A stretch of 64,000 nt of DNA from the NCBI GenBank assembly GCA_041392475.1, contig JAWKLZ010000001.1, forward strand, positions 124,001-188,000, in the 5' to 3' direction. Each line of letters begins with the position of its first letter. The stretch's first letter is position 1. Below are positions 26,392-34,552 of the stretch, piece after piece. This DNA is from Chitinophagales bacterium. Its GTDB lineage: Bacteria; Bacteroidota; Bacteroidia; Chitinophagales; UBA2359. The notes below the pieces were generated by a model that did not search any database, had not been told where the DNA came from, and saw only the letters and a list, made by a program, of their open reading frames with translations. The position numbers and the translations under genes are program-made.

Positions 26392-27126
26392 ATGCCTCCA
26401 ATACAAATACCAAGCAACACCATCACCCTACAACACCCAACCAACGGCAAAATCTTCAACTTTGAAATGATTCAAGTAGAAGGTGGCAGCTTCAAAATGG
26501 GAGGAACAAAGTACAGTTTTGAAAAACCCATACATGAAGTACATATTCCGACTTTCCACATCGGCAAATATCCCGTCACCCAAGCCCTCTACGAGTTTGT
26601 GATGGGCGAAAATCCTTCTTACTTTGAAGGAACAGAAAGACCTGTCGAACAGGTTTCTTGGGACGATGCAAAGGTATTTATAGAAAAACTGAACAAAGAC
26701 TATGGAAATATGGGCTTTCGCCTATTGAGCGAAGCTGAATGGGAATATGCAGCAAGAGGAGGAAAAGAGGGAATAAAAGACAACTTTGAATATTCGGGCA
26801 GCAATGAGATTGAAGAAGTAGCTTGGTATAGAAAAAATAGTCATCAAGAGACCAAACCTGTGGGCTGGAAAGAACCGAATCAGTTGGGGATATATGATAT
26901 GTCGGGCAATGTGTGGGAATGGTGTGAAGACGATTGGCACTCCAATTATGAGGATGCTCCCAAAGATGGCAGCGCATGGATAGATGAACCAAGAGCTTCA
27001 ATGCGAGTGTATCGGGGCGGCTCGTGGAGCTACAACTTCACCGGCACCCTTCGGGTTGCTTACCGCTTCAACTTCGCCCCCGTTAACAGGGACTACTACC
27101 TCGGCTTTCGCCTTGGTTTGCCTTAG
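26392..27126 (+). CDS. FGE-sulfatase/C-type-lectin-fold protein, probable DGR target 1
   Basis: 244 residues, no signal peptide. The formylglycine-generating-enzyme (SUMF1) fold is clear: VEGGSFKMGG, PTFHIGKYPVTQALYEFVMG, RPVEQVSWDDAKVFIEKL, FRLLSEAEWEYAARGG, QLGIYDMSGNVWEWCEDDW. It ends YRGGSW-(variable)-RVAYR-(variable)-GFRLGLP. This CLec fold is the standard scaffold of DGR variable proteins, with RGGSW and GFRL bordering the variable loop. The variable part (Ser213 to Leu237) uses almost only NNC codons (agc, tac, aac, ttc, acc, ggc, gac, ctc), as expected from adenine mutagenesis of AAC-type codons. Metal/Cys residues for true FGE activity are not evident, so it probably binds a ligand. 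An HRDC gene and an RT remnant follow. Confidence 0.88.
   Translation: MPPIQIPSNTITLQHPTNGKIFNFEMIQVEGGSFKMGGTKYSFEKPIHEVHIPTFHIGKYPVTQALYEFVMGENPSYFEGTERPVEQVSWDDAKVFIEKLNKDYGNMGFRLLSEAEWEYAARGGKEGIKDNFEYSGSNEIEEVAWYRKNSHQETKPVGWKEPNQLGIYDMSGNVWEWCEDDWHSNYEDAPKDGSAWIDEPRASMRVYRGGSWSYNFTGTLRVAYRFNFAPVNRDYYLGFRLGLP
27028..27102 (+). other. Variable region 1 (VR1) of the DGR target
   Basis: 25 codons between the conserved RGGSW and GFRL borders: agc tac aac ttc acc ggc acc ctt, invariant CGG GTT GCT TAC CGC, then ttc aac ttc gcc ccc gtt aac agg gac tac tac ctc. VR1 is one codon longer before RVA than VR2 and VR3, so it should have a different template. No template copy was seen within the window. 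Confidence 0.75.
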
Positions 27127-27204
27127 TTTAGTAGGCAGCCATTCGGCTTTTCTCTTTGAGCTAACAGGTCAGGTCAGGGCGAAATGGACGGAGCTTTGGG
27201 AGCA

Positions 27205-27228
27205 GTGGGCGAATGCGGAGCCGCCCAC
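27205..27228 (+). other. Hairpin downstream of VR1 (conserved at all three VRs)
   Basis: Stem GTGGGCG (27205-27211) with CGCCCAC (27222-27228), loop of 10 nt. The counterparts at 34629 and 36109 have GAGGCG/CGCCTC with a related loop (GCGG..GCC). The stem bases differ but stay paired. It starts 103 nt past the end of VR1; DGR targets are known to carry a hairpin/cruciform at a comparable place. Confidence 0.6.
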
Positions 27229-27260
27229 GTGAGCAAAGAGAAGTACATGGAGCTGGGGGT

Positions 27261-27279
27261 TTGGGGGCGTTGCCCCCAA
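27261..27279 (+). other. GC-rich 8-bp hairpin downstream of VR1
   Basis: TTGGGGGC and GCCCCCAA form a perfect 8-bp stem around GTT. It lies 135 bp past the lectin-gene stop and 102 bp before the HRDC gene. No T-run follows, so it is not a classical terminator; it may be a second candidate for the DGR target hairpin. The remainder of 27127-27380 holds no recognisable template repeat. Confidence 0.5.
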
Positions 27280-27380
27280 CTTTGGGTAGAGAGCTTAGAA
27301 CAGGAAGGATTAATAGAAAGGAAGCTCACTTGGCTTGGTATTGTGGTATTTTCTTAGGACTACTATAAATTTAATATTTT

Positions 27381-27827
27381 ATGAAAGTTAAAATTTTTAC
27401 TATTCCCATTTTGCATAGTGAAAAGTGGGAAAAAGAATTGAATCAGTTTTTGCAGCAAAAGAAGGTTGTGGAAATAGACCGTCAACTGGTCAATGGCAAA
27501 AACGGAGCTTATTGGTCTTTTTGTGTGGAGTATATAGACGGTTCGAGTGCTATTTCCAACGAACAACAGCGCATCGACTACAAAAAGGTATTGGACGATG
27601 CGACTTTTCAGCGTTATTCCGCTTTGAGAGAGGTACGCAAGGTATTGGCAGAAGAAGAGGGACTGCCTGTTTTTGCGATTTGTAGCAATGCTTCTTTGTC
27701 CGAAATAGCAAAGCTGAATACCATCACCGAAAAAACAATGCAGAAAGTCAAGGGGATTGGTGAGAAAAAGGCAGCCAAATATGCGACAAGGTTTGCGGAA
27801 GGGCTTCAAAAAAAAGAAGGCAAATGA
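27381..27827 (+). CDS. HRDC-domain DGR accessory protein
   Basis: 148 residues. The N-terminal half (KVKIFTIPILHSEKWEKELNQFLQQKKVVEIDRQ...AYWSFCVEYIDG) is a ferredoxin-like segment seen in this protein type. The C-terminal half is an HRDC domain: FQRYSALREVRKVLAEEEGLPVFAICSNASLSEIAKL, then MQKVKGIGEKKAAKYATRFAEGL. HRDC domains bind nucleic acid in RecQ-type helicases. HRDC proteins have been reported beside DGR reverse transcriptases that lack the usual Avd accessory. Here the stop overlaps the RT start by ATGA, so the two are translationally coupled, which fixes the assignment. Confidence 0.82.
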   Translation: MKVKIFTIPILHSEKWEKELNQFLQQKKVVEIDRQLVNGKNGAYWSFCVEYIDGSSAISNEQQRIDYKKVLDDATFQRYSALREVRKVLAEEEGLPVFAICSNASLSEIAKLNTITEKTMQKVKGIGEKKAAKYATRFAEGLQKKEGK

Positions 27828-28111
27828 AACGGCAAGGAAACTTGATTGAACCCATTACTTCAATGGATAACCTGTATTTGGCGTATTGGAAAGCCAAAAA
27901 AGGCAAGCAAAACCGCCCTGAAGTGATTGCATTTACAAAAAACTTGCGGGAGAATCTACGCTCACTTCAAAGTGATATTCTCGAACAAACCATTGATTTT
28001 GGGGATTACCACTACTTCAAAATTTACGACCCAAAGGAGCGGCTCATCTGTGCCACGAGTTTTCGGGAACGGGTATTGCAACACGCCCTGATGAATGTCT
28101 GTCACGTTTGA
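27824..28111 (+). pseudogene. DGR reverse transcriptase, N-terminal remnant
   Basis: 95 codons: KRQGNLIEPITSMDNLYLAYWKAKKGKQ, LRENLRSLQSDILEQTIDFG, YHYFKIYDPKERLICATSF and RERVLQHALMNVC. This matches the first ~90 residues of DGR-type RTs such as the Bordetella phage BPP-1 enzyme (RNLIDQIT...ENLLDAYRK; EPKPRLISALEFKDRLVQHALCNI). Full RTs run to about 330-400 residues; here the frame ends HV-stop just before the region that would hold the fingers/palm motifs, including YxDD. The following 150 bp show no RT in any frame, only two hairpins, so a deletion removed the catalytic part and perhaps the template repeat. Confidence 0.85.
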
Positions 28112-28151
28112 TGGCTCGAAAGTTCTGCTGCTTTTTTACTGATTACCAAAA

Positions 28152-28186
28152 CAGATTACAAAAGTTTTAAAAACTTTTGTAGTCTG
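28152..28186. terminator. Bidirectional hairpin terminator 1
   Basis: CAGATTACAAAAGTTTT and AAAACTTTTGTAGTCTG are complementary over 17 bp with one mismatch and a one-base loop. It lies between the RT remnant and the end of the convergent porU2-like gene. A near-identical palindrome occurs at 45375-45407. Confidence 0.55.
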
Positions 28187-28191
28187 CGGCT

Positions 28192-28225
28192 CAATAGCGG
28201 TGGGTTTCGAAACCCACCGCTATTG
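28192..28225. terminator. Bidirectional hairpin terminator 2
   Basis: A perfect palindrome of 34 bp: CAATAGCGGTGGGTTT, central CG, and its complement. It follows hairpin 1 after 5 bp and ends 36 bp before the stop of the minus-strand porU2-like gene. It lacks a T-run on either side, so termination is inferred from position. Confidence 0.5.
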
Positions 28226-28261
28226 GAAGGGAAATATCCAATCATTCCAACATCCAAATAA

Positions 28262-31200
28262 TCACCGCATCAGATACATCTTCCCCCAACCATTCTTAAA
28301 ACTACCATCAATCAACTCATTTGTTTCCAATTGTTTGATTTCCTGACCGTTCAAGCGGCTCACTACTCGATACAAATACACCCCATTCGCCAATTTGTCG
28401 CCAAATTCGTCTGTTCCATCCCATGCAAATTCGGTCAAATTTTCGCCAACATGTAGGCTACCGAGTTCTGCTTGTGTGATTTCTCGCACTACTTTCCCCG
28501 AAACCGTCATAATTTGAATTTTGAGGTATTCAGGCACTTCCGAACCTGTGATGGTCAGCAGAAAACGGGTCGAAGAAGTGAAGGGGTTGGGGTAGTTCAA
28601 TACGTTGGAAATCATGGATTCGGTGATGACCTCAAAACTGCCTTTGTAGGCTTGACGTGCAAAATCATTGCCGCTTCGGTCTTTGGCATCAATGGCTATT
28701 TCGTAGGTTCCATTTTGGGTAAAATTGGGCTGCAATTCTATTTCCGAAGTATTGTTGCCTGCTGCGGCTTGCGCTTGTGTGGCAGGTCGGAAAGTCACCA
28801 TTGGGTCGCTAAACGGAATGATGCGCTCCGCAATTGGGTTGCCATTACCATCTGGATAAGTCAGAACAATTTGGTAATCAGACGTATCATTGAGCGCAAA
28901 AAATGGATTGTCGTCCTTAACCCGAATCAAAATATTGGGTGCAGCCGACACTATATCCCCATCAATAATGTGCCGCCCATCGAAGGTGACATCCACAATG
29001 GGGTTGATTTTGTCGGAAATAACCGTAAATGGAATCACCAACACATTGTTGAAGTCCTTTTTCTCCAATTGGTCGCCATCGGGATTGATTTCCACCAAAA
29101 GGAAATTACTACCACTCAAGCCATTGGTTTCAAACGAAAAATTAGCCGTATAACTTTCGCCCGAAGCCAAAGGTTTGTAGCGTGGGGCATCTAGAAGTGT
29201 TTGTACATTGTTGCGATTGACAAGCGTATAATGCACCAAAACGCTGTCCATGTCCACCTCTCCTGCATTGACATAAGCAAAAGAAAGTGAGCCAGTTTGT
29301 CCTTCAAAAAGTGTATCCGACTCAAAACTGTAAGCCGTTTTGGTGTCCAAAGCCAATTCACCCGCCCCTTCAAAATGCACCTTCCAAAAATCCAATTGAG
29401 GAGGCGTGCGTTCTGCCACGTCCGTCGATTTCAACTCCAATCGAAGGAAGGGATATTTCAGCGCATCAATGCTACTAATGTTGATATTTTCACCTGTCGC
29501 CAAATTGCCGTTGATGAGTTCGCTGCCATTTTCGCCAATGCCATATACCCTCAAATTGGTCTGGTCGGTCGGCAGGTTGTCTTTTTTCCAACTCAATGTC
29601 TGCCAGCTTTTTGCAGGGCCGATAGGAGGGGAGGACACGCTGCCATTGTCGGCTCTTACATCGACTTCCAAATCCATCACCAAATTTTCGTCACTCAAAT
29701 TGCCTGTCAATTGAATGTTTGCAGGGTATTCGGGAAGGCCTTTTCTGCCAAAAGCAATAAAACCTCTGTTGTTGGTCAACCCGTCCAAAGTGGCAATGCC
29801 CATGTTTTGAAGGAAATCTTCGATAAAATTGACGTAAGGAAAAATTGGGTCATTGGGAACGGCATTGCTTAGGCGGTGGTTCAAAAGGCTGTAAACCAAT
29901 ACGTAATCGCCGACTTCAATCGTTTCGTTCATAAACGTTTGCATACTTTCCAAGCGGCTACCAATGGCAGTGCTGAACTCGATGGCGTACATATCGTTCA
30001 GTTCACAATGGTTGTTGCCATATTTTCCCATTCCCCCACAATCCAATGTGCCACTTCTTTCGCTTGCAAGGGAAACAATGGGTTCTAAAATGGGCTTGGG
30101 TTTCAAGACAATAAATCCCAAACCACCTTCACAAACGCCTTCCTCCAAACAAGTTGCACGGGTACTGGGCGAAGAATTGAAGTCTGCTAATACTTTGTCA
30201 TTGAGGCTAATGGAAATATTGTCGGGCGATAGTCGGTTGTTGACAATGTGTAGTTTGTTGGTGATAAAATCGTAATTGAATTTGCGGCTCAGACTATCCA
30301 ATAGTATGTCATTGAAGGTATTGCGGTTGAATTGGTAGTAATGGGATTGGTTCCAACCGTTGGTGCTATTGGCTTCAAAAAGAAAAGAACTAACTGCCCA
30401 AGCGGGTTTTTCTTCTTCATTTTCAGGTACTTGGGCGTTTCTCCAATAATAAACCGTTTTGTTTTGGTAATTCACATTTGGTTGCCACGAAATGACCCCT
30501 GCTTTGCTGGTCACAGTTGCGGTTTGCAGCAAGGGACTGTTGAACAAAGCAGTGGTATCTATTTGAAATTCATAGTCGTATTCCTCCAAAATCGGCTGAC
30601 CTGTTGAAGATTTCAAGGTGACATTCGGGTTGGCGACTATGGCAAATTCGCAGGGAAAAATGGGTATCAATTGGTTGGAGAAAATCGTTGTTTCTTTGAC
30701 CGTATTGTTGTTGCTTTCACAAAGTTCTGCCACTTGATTCTGGGCATCTATCAACACTTCAAAACTATTGCTTCCGCCAATAACATCTGCATCACCTGTT
30801 TGCACAAAAACTTGAAGCGTATCGGCATACTTTGGAGAAGGCACTTGCTGGTCGAAAACAACCTGGACTGTGCCATCAGGCAGTCGGCGATTGACGACTA
30901 CCTGAATGGGGTCTTCAATGGCTTTGCCCAAATTTTGGAGAACAATATTGACTGCAAAAGAGTCCAAATCGGTCGTAATCTGTGGAGGCTCAAACGAAAT
31001 GCCCGCTTCACTGACTCGGTAATCGGGAACAGGCAATGGATTGAGGATGATGGCAGGATCGCCTGTCAGCGTAAAAAATATGGCATTGAATTTCACGCCA
31101 TTGTAGAATGGACTGTTGGGGTCGCCAAATTCTATACTGAGTTTTAAATTGTTGTCTTTTATCGCCAAACCAATGGACTGATTGTATAAATTGGCGGTGA

Positions 31201-33373
31201 AATTTTCGTAAACACCCTGAACATATTGGTCAAGCAGAACGGGAAAACCAACCGCAGCACTTGCCAAAAAACCGATAGAACCCAAATTGGGAGCCAACAC
31301 AAATTCATGTGCCATTCCTACTGGAACGTTGTTGGAATTGTGAATATCTCCTACAAAACAAGAACTTGCTAAGATGAACGGATAACGCCCATAGTTTTCT
31401 TGTTCGAGAGCTTTGATGTTTACATTCAATGAATTACCCGTTCCATGTCCCACAAAATTAATGATGCCAAGCCCAGGATTGATGAAATTGCTGAGGTCGG
31501 CTTCTTCAATTGGGTCGTCCGAAAACTTGTTGTAGGTGTGAATCACTTTTCCCCCAAAGTTGATGTCTTCAAAAATTTCTTTATACACCGAAAGTGTCTG
31601 CACAAAATCTGCCGCTTCCGCCAAATCTGTTCCCCCTGCAATGTGTAGCGCATGTTTTCGCCAAAGGATGTCCTGTGCGCTACAAGGGTCAGGAAGTGTC
31701 TCGTATTCAATGACTTTATCCAAATAAATTTTTGCCTCCTCAGCAGTTCGAGCAGGCACTCGACCAAGTGCCACTTGATTGACGTAGGAAAAAGCACTTC
31801 TGGCAGTCAGCAAAACATCTGATCCAGAGTGACCATAGGTAGGAATCAAACAGTCCCTAAAATTTGCACTTGTGGTAGTGCTTCGGTATTCAATGGATTT
31901 GCCGAGTAGCAACAACTGTTTGGCTTGTCCATTCCATTTGTCGGCGGCATAATTGATAAAATTCCGAACCGAAAGCGGATGTTTTTGGATGCCCCATGCA
32001 AATTGGTCGTAGAGTTCTTCAATGTTTGCGAGGACTACTTTGTGGTTGCCGCCTGCTGCGCTGCTGCGGTATTGACGGTAGCGTTCTACTTGATTCACCG
32101 CACCTTTCATCAACAGAGGATGTGAAATAATGAGGTAGTCGCCTTGGTTTTCGGCTTTGCTAAAATCGGTGAATTGAACCGTATCTATTTTGTTGATACG
32201 TCTGGTAGTCAATGAATTGCTGGTATTGGCGAGGATGAGTTTTCTTTTTGCCGCACCGCCAAATACTTGTTTGAGCAAAAATTTGTAAACACTTCCTTCT
32301 ACTATGGGGACGATGCGTTGGCGATTGGTGATGTCGTATAAAATGGGCTGCGAACCGCCATCAAAATTGGTGACTTCAATGTATTTGTCTGCATTGTTGT
32401 CTATTTCAAAAATACGGCTTCTATTTCCTTCAAAGTCAAAAGTGCTGGGATAGGTAATGTGCATATAAGACACCACAAAATTGTTGGTAGCCGTTGGGTT
32501 ATCTGTCGTCAATGCCGTAAAAGTAGCCTCTGTTTCGGGGCTTTTGAGTTCACCCAAAGGCACATTGAAGGTTTCGATGGTATTGTCAAATCCTTCAAAA
32601 TTGGTCTGTTGGTAAACCGTACCATTGAAGCTAATGGTCAGTGGGTGGTCTTTGAAGGTGAAGGGGTCGTTGTTGATGCCGACTAGTTTGGTTGTAATCG
32701 TGGCTTCTCCGCCATTGAAGAAAATGGACGGGGTGGATAGGTTTTGACGAGAACTTGTCTCACCTGCTGTTGTGTTGATAGAAGAGCCTGTAAATCCTTC
32801 ATTTTCATCAAAATCAGCAAAAGAAGTAGCGGTCCCTCCTACATTGATTCGCTTGCCGGGATTGTGAATTGCTTCAAATACGTTTTGGCTGTTGCGGATG
32901 TAAAAAGCTTCTTTTGCAGGGGGATTGCTGATGTCGTTGGTCGTGGAGGCATAGCGAGAATGGTTTGCGCCACTTTCTACGGCAATGAAATAGGCAGAAG
33001 TATCTGTAAACAAGTTTTTTAGTGGTGTCAACTGCCACGTTGGTTTTTGGAAAAGTTGGGTGTCAAATTCTCCATCGTTTTTTTCTCCAAAAAACTCTAC
33101 ATAGTCGTTGTTGCCCAAATCACCGTCATTGCTCACATAAATCGGCACTTCCTTACCCTTGTAGTAGAGCTTCAAATCTGCACCTTTGGCGTTGATGCCT
33201 GCGGACTGCAATACGGACTGATTGATTCGGTAAAGTCCTGTGCTGTTGAGCTTTACCTTGTAGTAGGTTTGGTCAAAATTTATCCATTCGTTGTAGTAGG
33301 TGGTCGGGATTCCTTGACCATAGACAAGGGCGCTGATGGTAAATGTTAGCAAGACTACTATATATCGCTGCAT
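28262..33373 (-). CDS. Putative T9SS C25-peptidase sortase, PorU2-like
   Basis: 1703 residues from ATG 33373, chosen because MQRYIVVLLTFTISALVYGQ is a proper signal peptide and a -7 box lies just upstream; the frame extends to 33466. The gingipain-type C25 domain holds the catalytic His643 (NFVGHGTGNS) and Cys672 (ASSCFVGD). Before it are about 400 residues of beta domains (YYKVKLNSTGLYRI). After it lie CARDB-like adhesive repeats (ADTLQVFVQTGDAD...VAELCESNNNTV) and a C-terminal FlgD-like Ig domain (NYPNPFTSSTRF...FAWDGTDEFGDKLANGVYLYRV). PorU cuts off T9SS sorting domains and attaches cargo to A-LPS; this longer variant resembles the proteins annotated PorU2. It lies between the two Roco/lectin modules but shares no strand or operon with them. 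Confidence 0.85.
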   Translation of the reverse strand: MQRYIVVLLTFTISALVYGQGIPTTYYNEWINFDQTYYKVKLNSTGLYRINQSVLQSAGINAKGADLKLYYKGKEVPIYVSNDGDLGNNDYVEFFGEKNDGEFDTQLFQKPTWQLTPLKNLFTDTSAYFIAVESGANHSRYASTTNDISNPPAKEAFYIRNSQNVFEAIHNPGKRINVGGTATSFADFDENEGFTGSSINTTAGETSSRQNLSTPSIFFNGGEATITTKLVGINNDPFTFKDHPLTISFNGTVYQQTNFEGFDNTIETFNVPLGELKSPETEATFTALTTDNPTATNNFVVSYMHITYPSTFDFEGNRSRIFEIDNNADKYIEVTNFDGGSQPILYDITNRQRIVPIVEGSVYKFLLKQVFGGAAKRKLILANTSNSLTTRRINKIDTVQFTDFSKAENQGDYLIISHPLLMKGAVNQVERYRQYRSSAAGGNHKVVLANIEELYDQFAWGIQKHPLSVRNFINYAADKWNGQAKQLLLLGKSIEYRSTTTSANFRDCLIPTYGHSGSDVLLTARSAFSYVNQVALGRVPARTAEEAKIYLDKVIEYETLPDPCSAQDILWRKHALHIAGGTDLAEAADFVQTLSVYKEIFEDINFGGKVIHTYNKFSDDPIEEADLSNFINPGLGIINFVGHGTGNSLNVNIKALEQENYGRYPFILASSCFVGDIHNSNNVPVGMAHEFVLAPNLGSIGFLASAAVGFPVLLDQYVQGVYENFTANLYNQSIGLAIKDNNLKLSIEFGDPNSPFYNGVKFNAIFFTLTGDPAIILNPLPVPDYRVSEAGISFEPPQITTDLDSFAVNIVLQNLGKAIEDPIQVVVNRRLPDGTVQVVFDQQVPSPKYADTLQVFVQTGDADVIGGSNSFEVLIDAQNQVAELCESNNNTVKETTIFSNQLIPIFPCEFAIVANPNVTLKSSTGQPILEEYDYEFQIDTTALFNSPLLQTATVTSKAGVISWQPNVNYQNKTVYYWRNAQVPENEEEKPAWAVSSFLFEANSTNGWNQSHYYQFNRNTFNDILLDSLSRKFNYDFITNKLHIVNNRLSPDNISISLNDKVLADFNSSPSTRATCLEEGVCEGGLGFIVLKPKPILEPIVSLASERSGTLDCGGMGKYGNNHCELNDMYAIEFSTAIGSRLESMQTFMNETIEVGDYVLVYSLLNHRLSNAVPNDPIFPYVNFIEDFLQNMGIATLDGLTNNRGFIAFGRKGLPEYPANIQLTGNLSDENLVMDLEVDVRADNGSVSSPPIGPAKSWQTLSWKKDNLPTDQTNLRVYGIGENGSELINGNLATGENINISSIDALKYPFLRLELKSTDVAERTPPQLDFWKVHFEGAGELALDTKTAYSFESDTLFEGQTGSLSFAYVNAGEVDMDSVLVHYTLVNRNNVQTLLDAPRYKPLASGESYTANFSFETNGLSGSNFLLVEINPDGDQLEKKDFNNVLVIPFTVISDKINPIVDVTFDGRHIIDGDIVSAAPNILIRVKDDNPFFALNDTSDYQIVLTYPDGNGNPIAERIIPFSDPMVTFRPATQAQAAAGNNTSEIELQPNFTQNGTYEIAIDAKDRSGNDFARQAYKGSFEVITESMISNVLNYPNPFTSSTRFLLTITGSEVPEYLKIQIMTVSGKVVREITQAELGSLHVGENLTEFAWDGTDEFGDKLANGVYLYRVVSRLNGQEIKQLETNELIDGSFKNGWGKMYLMR

Positions 33374-33398
33374 AAGGTTGACATTTTTTTTGAAGTCA

Positions 33399-33406
33399 CA
33401 AAGATA
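33399..33406 (-). promoter_or_regulatory. Candidate -7 box of the porU2-like gene
   Basis: TATCTTTG on the minus strand matches TAnnTTTG and lies 26 bp upstream of ATG 33373. It falls inside the longer open frame, which argues for the shorter start. No clear -33 box. Confidence 0.45.
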
Positions 33407-33494
33407 AGGAAGATAACAATAGCAGTCGTTTAGATAGTGGACATTTGCTCGTTGGCTTGGTCGCACCTGCTACTTTTTGGGTGATTTCGATTCA

Positions 33495-33571
33495 GACTTT
33501 TGTAGTTTCATTTAAAAAATTTGTGAGAAAGTAGAAAATCAACCATCTATCAACAGAAAACTACAAAAGTC
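33495..33571. repeat. Palindromic intergenic element, GACTTTTGTAGTTT type
   Basis: GACTTTTGTAGTTT (33495-33508) and its complement AAAACTACAAAAGTC (33557-33571). Same arms as the element at 11521. It lies in the 450-bp gap between the divergent porU2-like and lectin 2 genes. The rest of that gap holds the two palindromes at 33639 and 33761 and no gene. Confidence 0.6.
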
Positions 33572-33638
33572 TTTACACCATAATTGTTAACGGAATTGGT
33601 GGGAAAAGGTAAATCCATTTTTTTCTTTTTCCCCACTT

Positions 33639-33676
33639 CAACTGTTGTCAAGGTCTTCGACCGTTGACAAAGTTTC
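33639..33676. promoter_or_regulatory. Conserved palindrome before lectin unit 2 (copy 2 of 4)
   Basis: CAACTGTTGTCAAGGTCTTC then GACCGTTGACAAAGTTTC. Stem TTGTCAA-GGTC with GACC-G-TTGACAA, loop TTC, one bulge. It marks the start of the first tandem unit, 146 bp before the start codon at 33823. Confidence 0.55.
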
Positions 33677-33760
33677 TGTTACACCTTTCAAAAAATCCAA
33701 AATTTTTCCCATCTTGGCTGTCGAATAGCTTAATAGCAGTGGTTTTTGTACCCCATTCGT

Positions 33761-33784
33761 AGCCCATGAATTAATTCATGGGCT
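33761..33784. promoter_or_regulatory. AGCCCATGAATTAATT palindrome before lectin gene 2
   Basis: A perfect 24-bp palindrome made of AGCCCATGAATT and its complement. It lies 38 bp before the start codon at 33823, so it could be in the leader or overlap the promoter. Confidence 0.6.
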
Positions 33785-33822
33785 AAGAATAGGTTTTCGA
33801 CCAAAAAAAACATCCTTCAAAT

Positions 33823-34548
33823 ATGAACCAAACACCCACCAAAACTGTCACCCTTCAACACCCAACAACAGGTGAAACCTTTGATATAGAGTTGATTGAA
33901 GTGGAGGGAGGAAAAGCCGAAATGGGAGAAGGAAAAGGAAAACATCCAATAAACATCCCGACTTTCTACATCGGAAAATACCCTGTCACCCAAGCCCTAT
34001 ACGTTTTTGTGATGGGCAAAGCCGAAAACCGCTCTCGCTTCAAAGGCAAAGACCGACCTGTGGAAATGGTGAGTTGGGAGGATGCCAAAAGATTTCTCCA
34101 AAAATTGAATAGTGAATTTGGGAATTTTGATTTTCGCCTACCGAGCGAATCGGAATGGGAATATGCGGCAAGAGGAGGCAAACATTGGCGAGATAAATTT
34201 GAATACGCAGGGAGCAAGAACATAGAGGAAGTCGCTTGGTGTGATAAAAACAGTCATAGGGAAACGAATCCTGTGGGTTGGAAAAAAGCGAATCAACTGG
34301 GCATACACGATATGAGCGGCAATGTATGGGAATGGTGTGAAGACGATTATCATAGCGATTACGAAAATGCACCAAAAGATGGCAGCGCATGGATAGACGA
34401 ACCGAGAGCTTCATCATGCGTTGTTCGTGGCGGCGGCTGGAACCGCTACGTCATCGGATGTCGGGTTGCGATCCGCAACTACCTCATCCCTTCGTCCCGT
34501 TACTACTACTACGGCTTTCGTTTGGTTTTGCCTCAGTTTAATAGGTAG
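33823..34548 (+). CDS. FGE-sulfatase/C-type-lectin-fold protein, probable DGR target 2
   Basis: 241 residues; start MNQTPTKTVTLQHPTTGETF is shared with the next unit. FGE fold: IEVEGGKAEMGEG, PTFYIGKYPVTQALYVFVMG, RPVEMVSWEDAKRFLQKL, FRLPSESEWEYAARGG, QLGIHDMSGNVWEWCEDD. It ends VVRGGGW-variable-CRVAIR-variable-YGFRLVLPQFNR. The N-terminal part differs from target 3 (a shortened EMGEGKGKHPINIP loop), while residues ~120-205 are almost identical to it; then the variable loop departs sharply. A hairpin follows 117 nt after VR2. It is not next to its own RT, so diversification would have to be in trans. Confidence 0.87.
   Translation: MNQTPTKTVTLQHPTTGETFDIELIEVEGGKAEMGEGKGKHPINIPTFYIGKYPVTQALYVFVMGKAENRSRFKGKDRPVEMVSWEDAKRFLQKLNSEFGNFDFRLPSESEWEYAARGGKHWRDKFEYAGSKNIEEVAWCDKNSHRETNPVGWKKANQLGIHDMSGNVWEWCEDDYHSDYENAPKDGSAWIDEPRASSCVVRGGGWNRYVIGCRVAIRNYLIPSSRYYYYGFRLVLPQFNR
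34441..34512 (+). other. Variable region 2 (VR2)
   Basis: 24 codons after GGGW: aac cgc tac gtc atc gga tgt, invariant CGG GTT, gcg atc cgc aac tac ctc atc cct tcg tcc cgt tac tac tac tac, then GGC TTT CGT. Against VR3 about 22 of 72 positions differ by hand alignment, nearly all at codon positions 1 and 2, whereas the 24 nt before and the ~40 nt after are identical. Confidence 0.8.
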
Positions 34549-34552
34549 CCAT

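Noticed and set aside
27127..28260. Search for the DGR template repeat between the lectin gene and the porU2-like gene
   Set aside because: No adenine-rich near-copy of the variable region was found by eye on either strand; the conserved GTTGCTTACCGC core occurs only in VR1 and VR3.
29297..29872. 191-codon plus-strand ORF opposite the porU2-like gene
   Set aside because: Antisense shadow; the minus-strand frame has the C25, CARDB and FlgD-like domains throughout.
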